Assembly: GCA_964519985.1 (NCBI GenBank)
Contig: CAZFMF010000023.1
Coordinates: 1-58,702 of the forward strand
Source of the DNA: JAIEOG01 sp964519985
GTDB lineage: Bacteria; Bdellovibrionota; FAC87; UBA2466
DNA: 58,702 nucleotides
Direction of reading: 5' to 3'
Shown: one piece after another, positions 52,766 to 58,702 of the stretch
How the letters are laid out: each line of letters opens with the position of its first letter
How positions within the stretch are numbered: position 1 is the first letter of the stretch
The notes under the pieces: generated by a model
What the model saw: the letters and a program-made list of their open reading frames with translations, nothing else
Databases searched by the model: none
What the model was told of the DNA's origin: nothing
Made by a program: the position numbers and the translations under genes

Positions 52766-53490
52766 ATGGTCTTGAGAAGTTGGAGGTCCGCCCATTCAGC
52801 GCGCATGATCGCGCGCGCATCCAAGCCGCGCTGGGGCTCGATGCCTTTTCCTTTGAGTACCTCGAAACCGCCGGCACTCAGCTGGTACGCCATTGGCGCG
52901 TGACCGGCGCTCACATTGAGCCGTTGTTTCCGGTGACCGGCCCCATCCCGGAAACGGAGTTGCCCCGACTCGTGCGGTCTCATTCTCATCACCAGATTTC
53001 GGAAGTCTCGCTTTTTGCTCCCACCAGCCTTTGGATCGAATGGGTGGCCTTTCCCTTTCGCCTACTCGGAGAATTGGAGACCCGCTTCGATTTGAAATGC
53101 TCCGATCCGAATTGGGTACAGGCCGCGAAGGAAACCCGGGAAGCCATCGAGGCTTTGCAGCAGCGCCTATTTCAGGCGGAGATCTCTATTTTGACCCTGG
53201 CCACCGGGGAAGCGCCGATCCGGGTTTTCAGTCATGCCGTGCGCCGGAGGTTTCTCACGCTAGGGATTTGGGAAGGGGCGGAGGCGGAGAGTGACGGCGA
53301 AGGCTCCCCTTCCCGCCTGGCGGCCAGCTTCCAGGCCCTCGAGTTGGCGGTCCCCCGGGCGTCCGAGTTTCCCGCTCAGGCCTCCCTTCTGTCTCGGGCG
53401 GTGACCGCGCTACTCTCCGAACCCCCGCCCGGATTGCCCAACGCCTCCCCGCTCTCCCCATTGTCATCCCGCCAGATTCCTGTTAGCTAA
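52762..53490 (+). CDS. Unknown protein coupled to the GH35-like gene
   Basis: A 242-aa protein with no recognised domain. It is rich in Glu, Ala and Leu, has no signal peptide, and ends in a Pro/Ser/Leu-rich tail. ATG 52762 overlaps the upstream stop as ATGA, so it is probably made together with the GH35-like protein and may form a complex with it. The rpsF operon starts 60 bp further on. Confidence 0.55.
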   Translation: MNGLEKLEVRPFSAHDRARIQAALGLDAFSFEYLETAGTQLVRHWRVTGAHIEPLFPVTGPIPETELPRLVRSHSHHQISEVSLFAPTSLWIEWVAFPFRLLGELETRFDLKCSDPNWVQAAKETREAIEALQQRLFQAEISILTLATGEAPIRVFSHAVRRRFLTLGIWEGAEAESDGEGSPSRLAASFQALELAVPRASEFPAQASLLSRAVTALLSEPPPGLPNASPLSPLSSRQIPVS

Positions 53491-53550
53491 CTGGGTTCTG
53501 TTATTCCTTGCTCCGAAAAACGGGGCCGAAACGTCCAGGAGGAACCTTTA

Positions 53551-53940
53551 GTGTCTTACTCGTCCACGAATACTTACGAAACGGTCTACATCCTTCGCCC
53601 GAGCTTGTCGGAAGCAAATGCGGGTGCCATCCACGCGAAAGTCGACAGCGTGATTGAAAAGTTCAGCGGCTCGGTGAAAGCCCGCGACGACTGGGGCATG
53701 CGCGAACTCGCCTTCCCGATCGATAAAGAGACGATGGGGCGATTCAATATCGTCTCCTACACCGGCAACTCCGGCGTCGTGGAAGAAATTGAGCGCCACT
53801 TCAAGATTTCGAGCGATGTGATTCGCTTTCTCACGGTGGCGATGGAAGCCGACTACGATTACGGCAAGGCCAAGAAACAGATCCAGCTCGCGGAAGAAGA
53901 AATGAAGAAGATCCGCGAAGCCAAGAAAAAGGGCCCGTAA
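53551..53940 (+). CDS. rpsF: 30S ribosomal protein S6
   Basis: A 129-aa S6 protein. It opens NTYETVYILRPSLSEANAGA, continues RDDWGMRELAFPIDKETMGR, and has DVIRFLTVAMEADYD before a Lys/Glu-rich tail. The tail is longer than in many S6 proteins. The start is GTG 53551 with AGGAGGAAC at good spacing. It heads the rpsF-priB-DUF2232-rplI operon. The stop codon TAA (53938-53940) supplies the first base of the next gene's proposed start. Confidence 0.96.
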   Translation: MSYSSTNTYETVYILRPSLSEANAGAIHAKVDSVIEKFSGSVKARDDWGMRELAFPIDKETMGRFNIVSYTGNSGVVEEIERHFKISSDVIRFLTVAMEADYDYGKAKKQIQLAEEEMKKIREAKKKGP

Positions 53941-54251
53941 TCGTTCCCGAGAACCAAGTTTTTCTGACCGGCAAGATCAGTCGGATTGGTACGCTGAAAT
54001 ACACCCCCGCCGGGGTACCGGCGCGCGAAGCAACTTTCGCGGTTGCCCAGAAGACGCCCGGTAAAGACTCCGTGGGCTATCACGAATTGCTTTTTTTCGG
54101 CGATGTCGCTCAACTCGATGCGGAAAAGCTCCGCATTGGTTCGGCGATAAAAGTGCACGGGAGTCTTTGGAATCGGAGTTACCGAAACCGCAAGGGTGCG
54201 AAGGTAACGGAAACCAAAATCCTCGTCGAGGCCATCGAATGGACGTCCTAA
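53940..54251 (+). CDS. PriB/SSB-like OB-fold protein with a probable ATC start
   Basis: A 103-aa OB-fold protein. NQVFLTGKISRIGTLKYTPA and the following GVPAREATFAVAQ match the opening strands of SSB/PriB, and GYHELLFFGDVAQ and AIKVHGSLWNRSYRNRKG complete the pattern. The operon position after rpsF is where priB or ssb sits in many bacteria. No ATG, GTG or TTG occurs in frame between the preceding region and the homology. ATC 53940 overlaps the rpsF stop as TAATC and has AAGGG about 6 nt upstream. Its end overlaps the next gene by 13 bp. Confidence 0.82.
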   Translation: MVPENQVFLTGKISRIGTLKYTPAGVPAREATFAVAQKTPGKDSVGYHELLFFGDVAQLDAEKLRIGSAIKVHGSLWNRSYRNRKGAKVTETKILVEAIEWTS

Positions 54252-55156
54252 ACGATCGGCGCAAAGAAACGGCTCCCGAGGTCGACCTTTTTCAGGTTCT
54301 GACCCTTGCGCTTTTTGCCGGCGCTGGGTTTTCAACTTTTTTCCTCGCGCCATTGGCTATTTTGGTGGCCGAATGGCGGTTGCCTCCCCCCTTCCCGAAA
54401 GTGGCGGCGTTGGGCGGAGCTTTGGTCGCGGCACTGGTTTTGGCGGCACCCGTTCCGTGGGTCGCCGTGGCCTTCGTGCTGAGCATTCTCTTCTCCCACT
54501 TGCTCAAACAGACTTTGCAGCTTTGGAGTTCGCTCGCCGTCGCGGTGGCCACGGCGATGGTGGTGGCACTGGGCTTACTCTTTTTTAATGCCGCTTTGCG
54601 CGGGGTTCCGCCCCTCCCCTTTTGGAATGCGTTTATTTCGCAACTGATGGTCGAGGTCAAAAGCGCTTTTGATTCGGGCGTTGGTGTTGATTGGGCCACG
54701 GTCGAAACCTTGTTTCGCCTGCAAGCGCCTTTCCTTTTGACGGCCGTCTGCTTGGTTTCGGCCTGGATTTCCGTCGGGATGGGTGCGCACTTCGGTTGGC
54801 TCGGACCGGAAAAGGCGGTCGATGGAAACTTTCTACGCAAAGCCGCCCGACTCCCGTTCGGGTTTTCCATGGCGGCCAGTTTGCTGGTGGCCTTTTCCCT
54901 GGCGATCCCATTGCCCTATTGGGCGGTGGGCATCACCCGCATTTTTGGGTGCCTGCTTTTCATTCAGGGTTCGGCTTGCCTGTCGGATATCTTGCTACGG
55001 CGGAAAGTCTCGCGGGCGGCCCGGTCTTGGGTTTATGTGATATCCGTCGTGTTCGGTTTTTATGCCCTGCTGGCTTTAGGTATGATAAGCCCTTGGTATT
55101 TCCGGGCGGCCCGCTTAGCCGCCCGAGCAGCTGATTTTGAGGAGAGGACAACGTAA
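54239..55156 (+). CDS. DUF2232-like polytopic membrane protein
   Basis: A 305-aa membrane protein with about seven to eight hydrophobic helices. Size, topology and its place just before rplI fit the DUF2232 (YybS-like) family, whose function is unknown. ATG 54239 is inside the end of the PriB-like gene. The last codon and stop form TAATG with rplI. In related clusters this gene usually follows rpsR, which is absent here. Confidence 0.65.
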   Translation: MDVLNDRRKETAPEVDLFQVLTLALFAGAGFSTFFLAPLAILVAEWRLPPPFPKVAALGGALVAALVLAAPVPWVAVAFVLSILFSHLLKQTLQLWSSLAVAVATAMVVALGLLFFNAALRGVPPLPFWNAFISQLMVEVKSAFDSGVGVDWATVETLFRLQAPFLLTAVCLVSAWISVGMGAHFGWLGPEKAVDGNFLRKAARLPFGFSMAASLLVAFSLAIPLPYWAVGITRIFGCLLFIQGSACLSDILLRRKVSRAARSWVYVISVVFGFYALLALGMISPWYFRAARLAARAADFEERTT

Positions 55157-55602
55157 TGAAAATCATTTTGAGAGAAGACGTCGAGCATCTGGGAACCGCC
55201 GGCGAAGTCGTCAATGTGCGCAACGGCTATGCCCGTAACTTTCTTTTGCCCCGCAACTTTGCCGTTCCGGCGACGGCTTTCAACATCAAGGCCTTCGAAC
55301 ACGAACGCCGTACGATGGAAGCCAAACGAAACAAGCGGAAGAAGGAAGCCGAAGGCATGAAGGCGAAGCTCGAACGCGTCTCGTGCTCGATCGCCAAGAA
55401 AGTCGGTGAACAGGATAAACTTTTCGGATCGGTCACCACGATTGATATCGAAAAAGCGTTTGCCGCCGAAGGCTTCAATATCGACAAGAAAGATATTTTG
55501 CTCGAAGAGCCGATCAAGGCGCTGGGTGTTTACTCGGTTCCCGTTCGGGTTTTCGACGACGTGGTCGCGAACACCAAGATCTGGGTCGTCCGCGAAGGCT
55601 AA
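55156..55602 (+). CDS. rplI: 50S ribosomal protein L9
   Basis: A 148-aa L9 protein. KIILREDVEHLGTAGEVVNV and RNGYARNFLLPRNFAVPAT form the N-terminal rRNA-binding domain, followed by the long connecting helix (about 42-75) and the C-terminal domain ending VRVFDDVVANTKIWVV. Length is the family standard. ATG 55156 overlaps the upstream stop as TAATG, with GAGGAGAGG upstream. A strong terminator follows. Confidence 0.97.
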   Translation: MKIILREDVEHLGTAGEVVNVRNGYARNFLLPRNFAVPATAFNIKAFEHERRTMEAKRNKRKKEAEGMKAKLERVSCSIAKKVGEQDKLFGSVTTIDIEKAFAAEGFNIDKKDILLEEPIKALGVYSVPVRVFDDVVANTKIWVVREG

Positions 55603-55641
55603 CTTTGTCATTGTGAGAGACCGTAGGTCCCGAAGCAACCC

Positions 55642-55700
55642 CGCATCGCGAAGCGATGCGCCTAGAAATAAAAAAGCCCTGCCTTTCGGCGGGGCTTTTT
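55642..55700 (+). terminator. Terminator of the rpsF-rplI operon
   Basis: Two hairpins follow rplI. The first is CGCATCGC-GAA-GCGATGCG (55642-55660). The second (55671-55700) has stem AAAAAGCCC..GCC and GGC.GGGCTTTTT around TTTC, ending in a T-run: a textbook intrinsic terminator that also works in the opposite direction. Confidence 0.9.
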
Positions 55701-55756
55701 CGTTTCCGGTAATTGCTTAGCCAGTTGGACCCAGGAGCTAGCGAATGAGCGCGGGC

Positions 55757-56263
55757 TTAGTCGACTTCTTCGAGCAGCGAAGTCGAAAGCGCAGAGTAAG
55801 CTTTCGATTTGTGCTTATTCCCTTCCAGACGGATCACGAATTTCTTGTCCTCGCGGAAAACCTGCATATCCAATCGGCTCAGGCCGTCCTTTCGCAGGAG
55901 CGTTTCGCGGTGGATGCCGACGGCGCGTTCGGCGGTGAATTCCACCCACCCGGTGCTGGTGAGGATGGATCGCACGGCGTCTTCGGCCGAAGCCGCTATC
56001 GAGAAAACATCAACGCGTAAGCGCGTGCGGGGCGAATTGCAATCCGAGGCCGGGGCATAGAGTTCGGTGACCTTGCCGTCGTAATCGCGGTCCACTTCTT
56101 CGAGCGACTCTAGCAATCTGGCTCGGTAATTTTCGGTCCCCGACCCATTGCCGACCTCAAAACCACTCACCGATCCCCACGGGAAGCCGTGGGCGGACCC
56201 CGCCATACCTAAAACGAACCAAACCGCCAGCTGCCGCTGCAACATTCCCCCAACTGCCTTCAT
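55757..56263 (-). CDS. Exported protein coupled to a TIGR02147 regulator
   Basis: A 168-aa protein with a signal peptide (about 1-26, ending GSAHG-F). The mature part has one Cys and no recognised family. ATG 56263 overlaps the regulator stop as ATGA and has AAAGAGGAGA upstream. It is not similar in sequence to the exported protein beside the other TIGR02147 gene (21260-21778), although the arrangement is alike. Confidence 0.65.
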   Translation of the reverse strand: MKAVGGMLQRQLAVWFVLGMAGSAHGFPWGSVSGFEVGNGSGTENYRARLLESLEEVDRDYDGKVTELYAPASDCNSPRTRLRVDVFSIAASAEDAVRSILTSTGWVEFTAERAVGIHRETLLRKDGLSRLDMQVFREDKKFVIRLEGNKHKSKAYSALSTSLLEEVD

Positions 56264-57132
56264 GAATGATCTCCTCTTTGCGTTACTGGAAACAGATACA
56301 AACCAACGAAGCAAACCTCGTCACCGTTTTTATCTAACCCGTATTTTCTGTTCAGTTTTTTTCTGAATTCCTTCAGTTCTTCTTTGATCTCTTTCAAGCG
56401 GTTGCCCGGAATCGAAAGGACCAACCCCGAAAGCTCGCGCTTTTCCATGGGAACGGAAAAAATCGAATTGATGGCTTTGCGCAGGTAGGTACGATGCAAG
56501 CTGCGGATAACGTGCGACGGGACTTCGTCGGAACTGGTGAGCAAGGGCTCCTTCTGTTCCAGTTTTCCGTCGCTATTGCGCTCCAAAAACTTCAAACGCA
56601 CCAAGAGATCGAGGCTTTCGCGCGCTTGCGCCTCACTGATCTTGTTGCCTAGGCGCCGCGCGATCCAAACCGGATCTTCGCGGAAGTCGGTGTTCAAAAC
56701 CAGTTCGCGAATCACCGCGTGGTGCCAATCGAGCAGAAACTTGATCCGATCCGCCCGCAGCGGCGTCGGCGTGCGTTGCTTTTCCTGGTACTTCAAGAGC
56801 GAACGCAGATGCAGTTCCTTGCTATCGGGGTCGGAGACCTCTTGGTACATCACGAGCTCTCGGAAATATTTTTCTTCGTCGCGGTTTAGTCCCAGCCCAC
56901 GGGCAAATTGGTAGAGGGTTCGGTCCGTAATCCGGCGTTTGCCATCCACGACGAGCTTTAGATAGTTGGGAGAGCCCAGCTTCGCTTTGCGCGCAAAGAG
57001 ACGGTAGCTATAGGCCGAGTTTCGCTTCTTGTGAAACTGGTAATAGTCTTGGAGAAACTCTCGGTAATCGAAATAGTCGAATAGGTTCGGAACCGATGTC
57101 TCGGTGCTTAGTTTTTCTTCGGATTCGCCCAA
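56260..57132 (-). CDS. TIGR02147-family regulator (DUF4423)
   Basis: A 290-aa protein. LFDYFDYREFLQDYYQFHKK is the family N-terminus, followed by an HTH-like YRLFARKAKLGSPNYLKLVV segment and a winged-helix part (IARRLGNKISEAQARESLDL). The start is TTG 57132, the only start codon ahead of the homology; GGAGG lies further upstream. Inverted repeats at 57183-57215 precede it. It is translationally coupled to the exported protein gene. Confidence 0.85.
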   Translation of the reverse strand: MGESEEKLSTETSVPNLFDYFDYREFLQDYYQFHKKRNSAYSYRLFARKAKLGSPNYLKLVVDGKRRITDRTLYQFARGLGLNRDEEKYFRELVMYQEVSDPDSKELHLRSLLKYQEKQRTPTPLRADRIKFLLDWHHAVIRELVLNTDFREDPVWIARRLGNKISEAQARESLDLLVRLKFLERNSDGKLEQKEPLLTSSDEVPSHVIRSLHRTYLRKAINSIFSVPMEKRELSGLVLSIPGNRLKEIKEELKEFRKKLNRKYGLDKNGDEVCFVGLYLFPVTQRGDHS

Positions 57133-57182
57133 GGACCCCAGAACCTCCGTCCTCCCGTCCTAGCACGGCCATTCGAGCGAAT

Positions 57183-57215
57183 ACAATTGTTTTGGGACTA
57201 TTAACAATCGGTTAA
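57183..57215 (-). promoter_or_regulatory. Inverted repeats upstream of the second TIGR02147 gene
   Basis: ACAATTGT (57183-57190) is a palindrome. TTAACAATCGGTTAA (57201-57215) has 5-bp arms around 5 bp, the same spacing as AGTTTAC-N5-GTAAACT upstream of the first TIGR02147 gene. Both share the inner pattern AC-N5-GT. It lies 69 bp from the start codon. Confidence 0.4.
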
Positions 57216-57225
57216 GCGTTTAGGC

Positions 57226-58305
57226 TCATGGTGCCGGTGCTTCGAGGTGCGCCTCTGGCGCGGATTCCACGGCCCTCGCTTCGGGGCTGGTCCATTGCGG
57301 GAGAACGATATCGACGAAGTCGAGGCAATTGAGCAAGACGGCATCTAAGTTTCGCGCCGAATTGCGCTCCGCCGTAGGCGAGACCGCCTCCGTTTGAATA
57401 TCGGGCCCAAGGCAAACGACGCCGTCAAAGACTTCGATGGAACTCACCGCCACCGGCTCTTCCCCCGACAGACTGGAATGGAAAACCAAGCGTTCGCGCC
57501 GAAGGCCATCCACAAGAACGGGGAACTGTTTCATCAGATCTCGCTTGAAGGCCCGAACCACCTTGGCCAGCTCTTCCCGATTTTCCAGCAGGCTGTCCTC
57601 GAGGAAAAGCATCCAGTGGTAGGCATGGGCGTTTTCCAAATCAGTGGGACCGCGTACGCCGAGGGCGCGCAGCTTCAGATCTTTGTACCGGAATGGAAAG
57701 ACGACCGTGTTTCGGTGCGGGAAAAGCTCGGCTTCGCAGTGGAAGTCCCAAGTCATTCCTCCGGTTTCCAGGGGAGCGGACTTCTTGCCCTTGGCTAAGA
57801 CTTTGGGGGTCTGGCCGCAGGACTTGAGCAATCCGGCGAAGGAGCTGGTCCAAATCAGCTGGCGGTAGGGAAGGACCTCGCCGGTTTGGCAGGTGACCTC
57901 CCTCTTCTCGAGATTCACCTCACTGACCGACATCCGAACGCGGAACAGGCTACCGACCTCCCCAACTAGGCGCGAAATGAGGCGTCCGTAGGGTTGTTTG
58001 GCCAGGTAAAAGCTGCGTTTGAGGTAGAACTGCTCGGGGGAGAGAAAGTCGTCGCCGATTGTCCCGATCTCCCCCTTGCGGATTTGGACGGGGTCTTCAT
58101 CGATGAAATCCCACTCGGTGCCCGGCAAAAGGTCGGTTAGGAGGTCGCGGGCCTCCGTTGTATAGAGGCGGTGGTGCCCGACATCGAGGCGTCCCCCGAT
58201 TTTCGGTTCTCTTTCCAGTCCCGTCATCGCGATGCCGCGACCCTTTAAAACCTTGGCCACGGCCAGTCCCGCGATACCGCCACCGACAATCAACACTTCT
58301 GACAT
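57226..58305 (-). CDS. FAD-dependent oxidoreductase (amine oxidase/protoporphyrinogen-oxidase-like fold)
   Basis: A 359-aa flavoprotein. The N-terminal dinucleotide-binding motif VLIVGGGIAGLAVAKVLKGR (4-23) is followed by LEREPKIGGRLDVG, the second FAD motif with GG-R. A C-terminal segment VVCLGPDIQTEAVSP may close the FAD site. The substrate cannot be told. ATG 58305 gives the usual few residues before the Rossmann fold; an in-frame start at 58341 is possible. It is divergent from the rRNA operon. Confidence 0.75.
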   Translation of the reverse strand: MSEVLIVGGGIAGLAVAKVLKGRGIAMTGLEREPKIGGRLDVGHHRLYTTEARDLLTDLLPGTEWDFIDEDPVQIRKGEIGTIGDDFLSPEQFYLKRSFYLAKQPYGRLISRLVGEVGSLFRVRMSVSEVNLEKREVTCQTGEVLPYRQLIWTSSFAGLLKSCGQTPKVLAKGKKSAPLETGGMTWDFHCEAELFPHRNTVVFPFRYKDLKLRALGVRGPTDLENAHAYHWMLFLEDSLLENREELAKVVRAFKRDLMKQFPVLVDGLRRERLVFHSSLSGEEPVAVSSIEVFDGVVCLGPDIQTEAVSPTAERNSARNLDAVLLNCLDFVDIVLPQWTSPEARAVESAPEAHLEAPAP

Positions 58306-58438
58306 GCCGCTATTTAAACATGTGGCTTCGGCACCCGCCACGTGAACTTTCTGTATCGTCGGAGATCCGCTACAGATAAGGCTTTCCGAGAAGTGTGGAA
58401 CGCCGCGGAAAAAAAATGAAAAATCGTAAATCAGGCCA

Positions 58439-58468
58439 TTGACAATTTTGGGGGTGGGGCAATATTAC
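58439..58468 (+). promoter_or_regulatory. rRNA operon promoter
   Basis: TTGACA (58439-58444) and TATTAC (58463-58468) lie 18 bp apart, about 170 bp upstream of the 16S start. An A-rich stretch (58409-58424) just upstream of the -35 resembles an UP element. Confidence 0.6.
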
Positions 58469-58487
58469 TCTTCTCTCCTGACGGACC

Positions 58488-58501
58488 TGGTCTTTGAAAA
58501 C
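58488..58501 (+). promoter_or_regulatory. boxA-like antitermination site
   Basis: TGGTCTTTGAAAAC matches the common rrn leader element upstream of 16S genes that recruits Nus factors. It lies about 20 bp downstream of the promoter. Confidence 0.5.
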
Positions 58502-58637
58502 TAAATAGCAGTTACACATGAAACACGGGCCCTTGAATTAAAAATCCGGACCTCGTGATCACGAAGCCTTTAAAAGCAAAGTGATTAAGAAGTTCGGCTT
58601 CAGAAATTCGGAATCGGGTTTACTCGATTCCACAATT

Positions 58638-58702
58638 TAACTGAAGAGTTTGATCCTGGCTCAGAACGAACGCTGGCGGCGTGCCTAATACATGCAAGTC
58701 GA
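58638..58702 (+). rRNA. rrs: 16S rRNA, 5' end only
   Basis: GAAGAGTTTGATCCTGGCTC is the universal 16S 5' sequence, and the AACGCTGGCGGCGTGCCTAA and CATGCAAGTCGA segments follow in order. By alignment to E. coli numbering the gene should begin near 58638. Only about 65 nt are in the window, too few to assign a genus. Confidence 0.97.

Larger units (their letters stand above)
58306..58637 (+). other. rrn operon promoter and leader region
   Basis: A 332-bp gap with no protein gene. It holds the rRNA promoter (58439-58468), a boxA-like antitermination element (58488-58501), a perfect 12-bp palindrome TCGTGATCACGA (58553-58564) and a 7-bp hairpin GGAATCG/CGATTCC (58610-58631) just before 16S, which may take part in RNase III-type processing with a distal partner. 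Confidence 0.7.

Noticed and set aside
53915..53935. -1 frameshift at G AAA AAG as the sole route to the PriB-like protein
   Set aside because: Kept only as an alternative: the heptamer is not the optimal A AAA AAG, no stimulating stem is clear, and the TAATC junction explains the data more simply.
1..58702. Prophage, insertion sequence or CRISPR array
   Set aside because: No transposase, integrase, phage structural gene or spaced direct repeats were seen anywhere in the window.

Overview
The window is a GC-rich, gene-dense, Gram-negative chromosomal segment of 58.7 kb. It opens inside a tRNA-Phe gene and closes on the first bases of a 16S rRNA gene. No prophage, insertion sequence or CRISPR array was recognised. 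Lipid A genes (lpxD, lpxA, lpxB, lpxK, an lpxL-type gene, lpxH), bamD and many signal-peptide or lipobox proteins show an outer membrane. Two TIGR02147-family regulators, spoVG behind ispE, a stand-alone FliG-C-like protein and many unplaced exported proteins suggest Bdellovibrionota or a close relative. That placement is inference; the 65 bases of 16S rRNA visible cannot prove it.

Layout. 1-2404: tRNA-Phe, a PEMT/ICMT-like membrane methyltransferase, a cupredoxin and a LysR regulator. 2385-7250: acyltransferase-3, a small membrane protein, and a GT4 glycosyltransferase overlapping an amylo-alpha-1,6-glucosidase-type enzyme. 7256-13920: a lipoprotein, nrdAB (class Ia ribonucleotide reductase), HIT, NudL-type Nudix and Ohr. 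13956-17659: a large lipoprotein, then rlmE/TIGR02757/FliG-like read as one unit. 17702-21200: glpK, a palindrome-rich intergenic region, an outer-membrane protein and a secreted alpha/beta hydrolase. 21260-23632: a TIGR02147 regulator between an exported protein and a divergent lipoprotein. 23676-31309: radA, a SirB1-like protein, split transketolase, and a compact operon of sigma-region-4-like protein, unknown 424-aa protein, RDD protein and rhomboid protease. 31464-37219: bamD, TPR protein, outer-membrane protein, guaC, PilZ, metzincin lipoprotein, GT4, yacG. 37246-46227: an MFS transporter and the lipid A cluster lpxD-lpxA-Gfo/Idh/MocA-lpxB-lpxK-lpxL::DUF3108-cmk. 46425-53490: an exported haem-c protein, ispE-spoVG, a small membrane protein, lpxH, a GH35-like protein and an unknown protein. 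53551-55602: rpsF, a PriB/SSB-like gene, a DUF2232-like gene and rplI. 55757-58305: a second TIGR02147/exported-protein pair and an FAD oxidoreductase. 58306-58702: rrn leader and 16S start.

Most notable. The PriB/SSB-like gene at 53940-54251 has no ATG, GTG or TTG start; its best start is ATC in a TAATC stop-start junction, while the next junction in the same operon is TAATG. The lpxL homologue is fused in frame to a DUF3108 domain with a complete lipobox between them. The two TIGR02147 genes share similar inverted repeats upstream and both neighbour exported proteins. A sigma-region-4-like protein heads an operon that ends in a rhomboid protease. Several strong palindromes and long hairpins sit between genes, including a perfect 28-bp inverted repeat directly behind nrdB.
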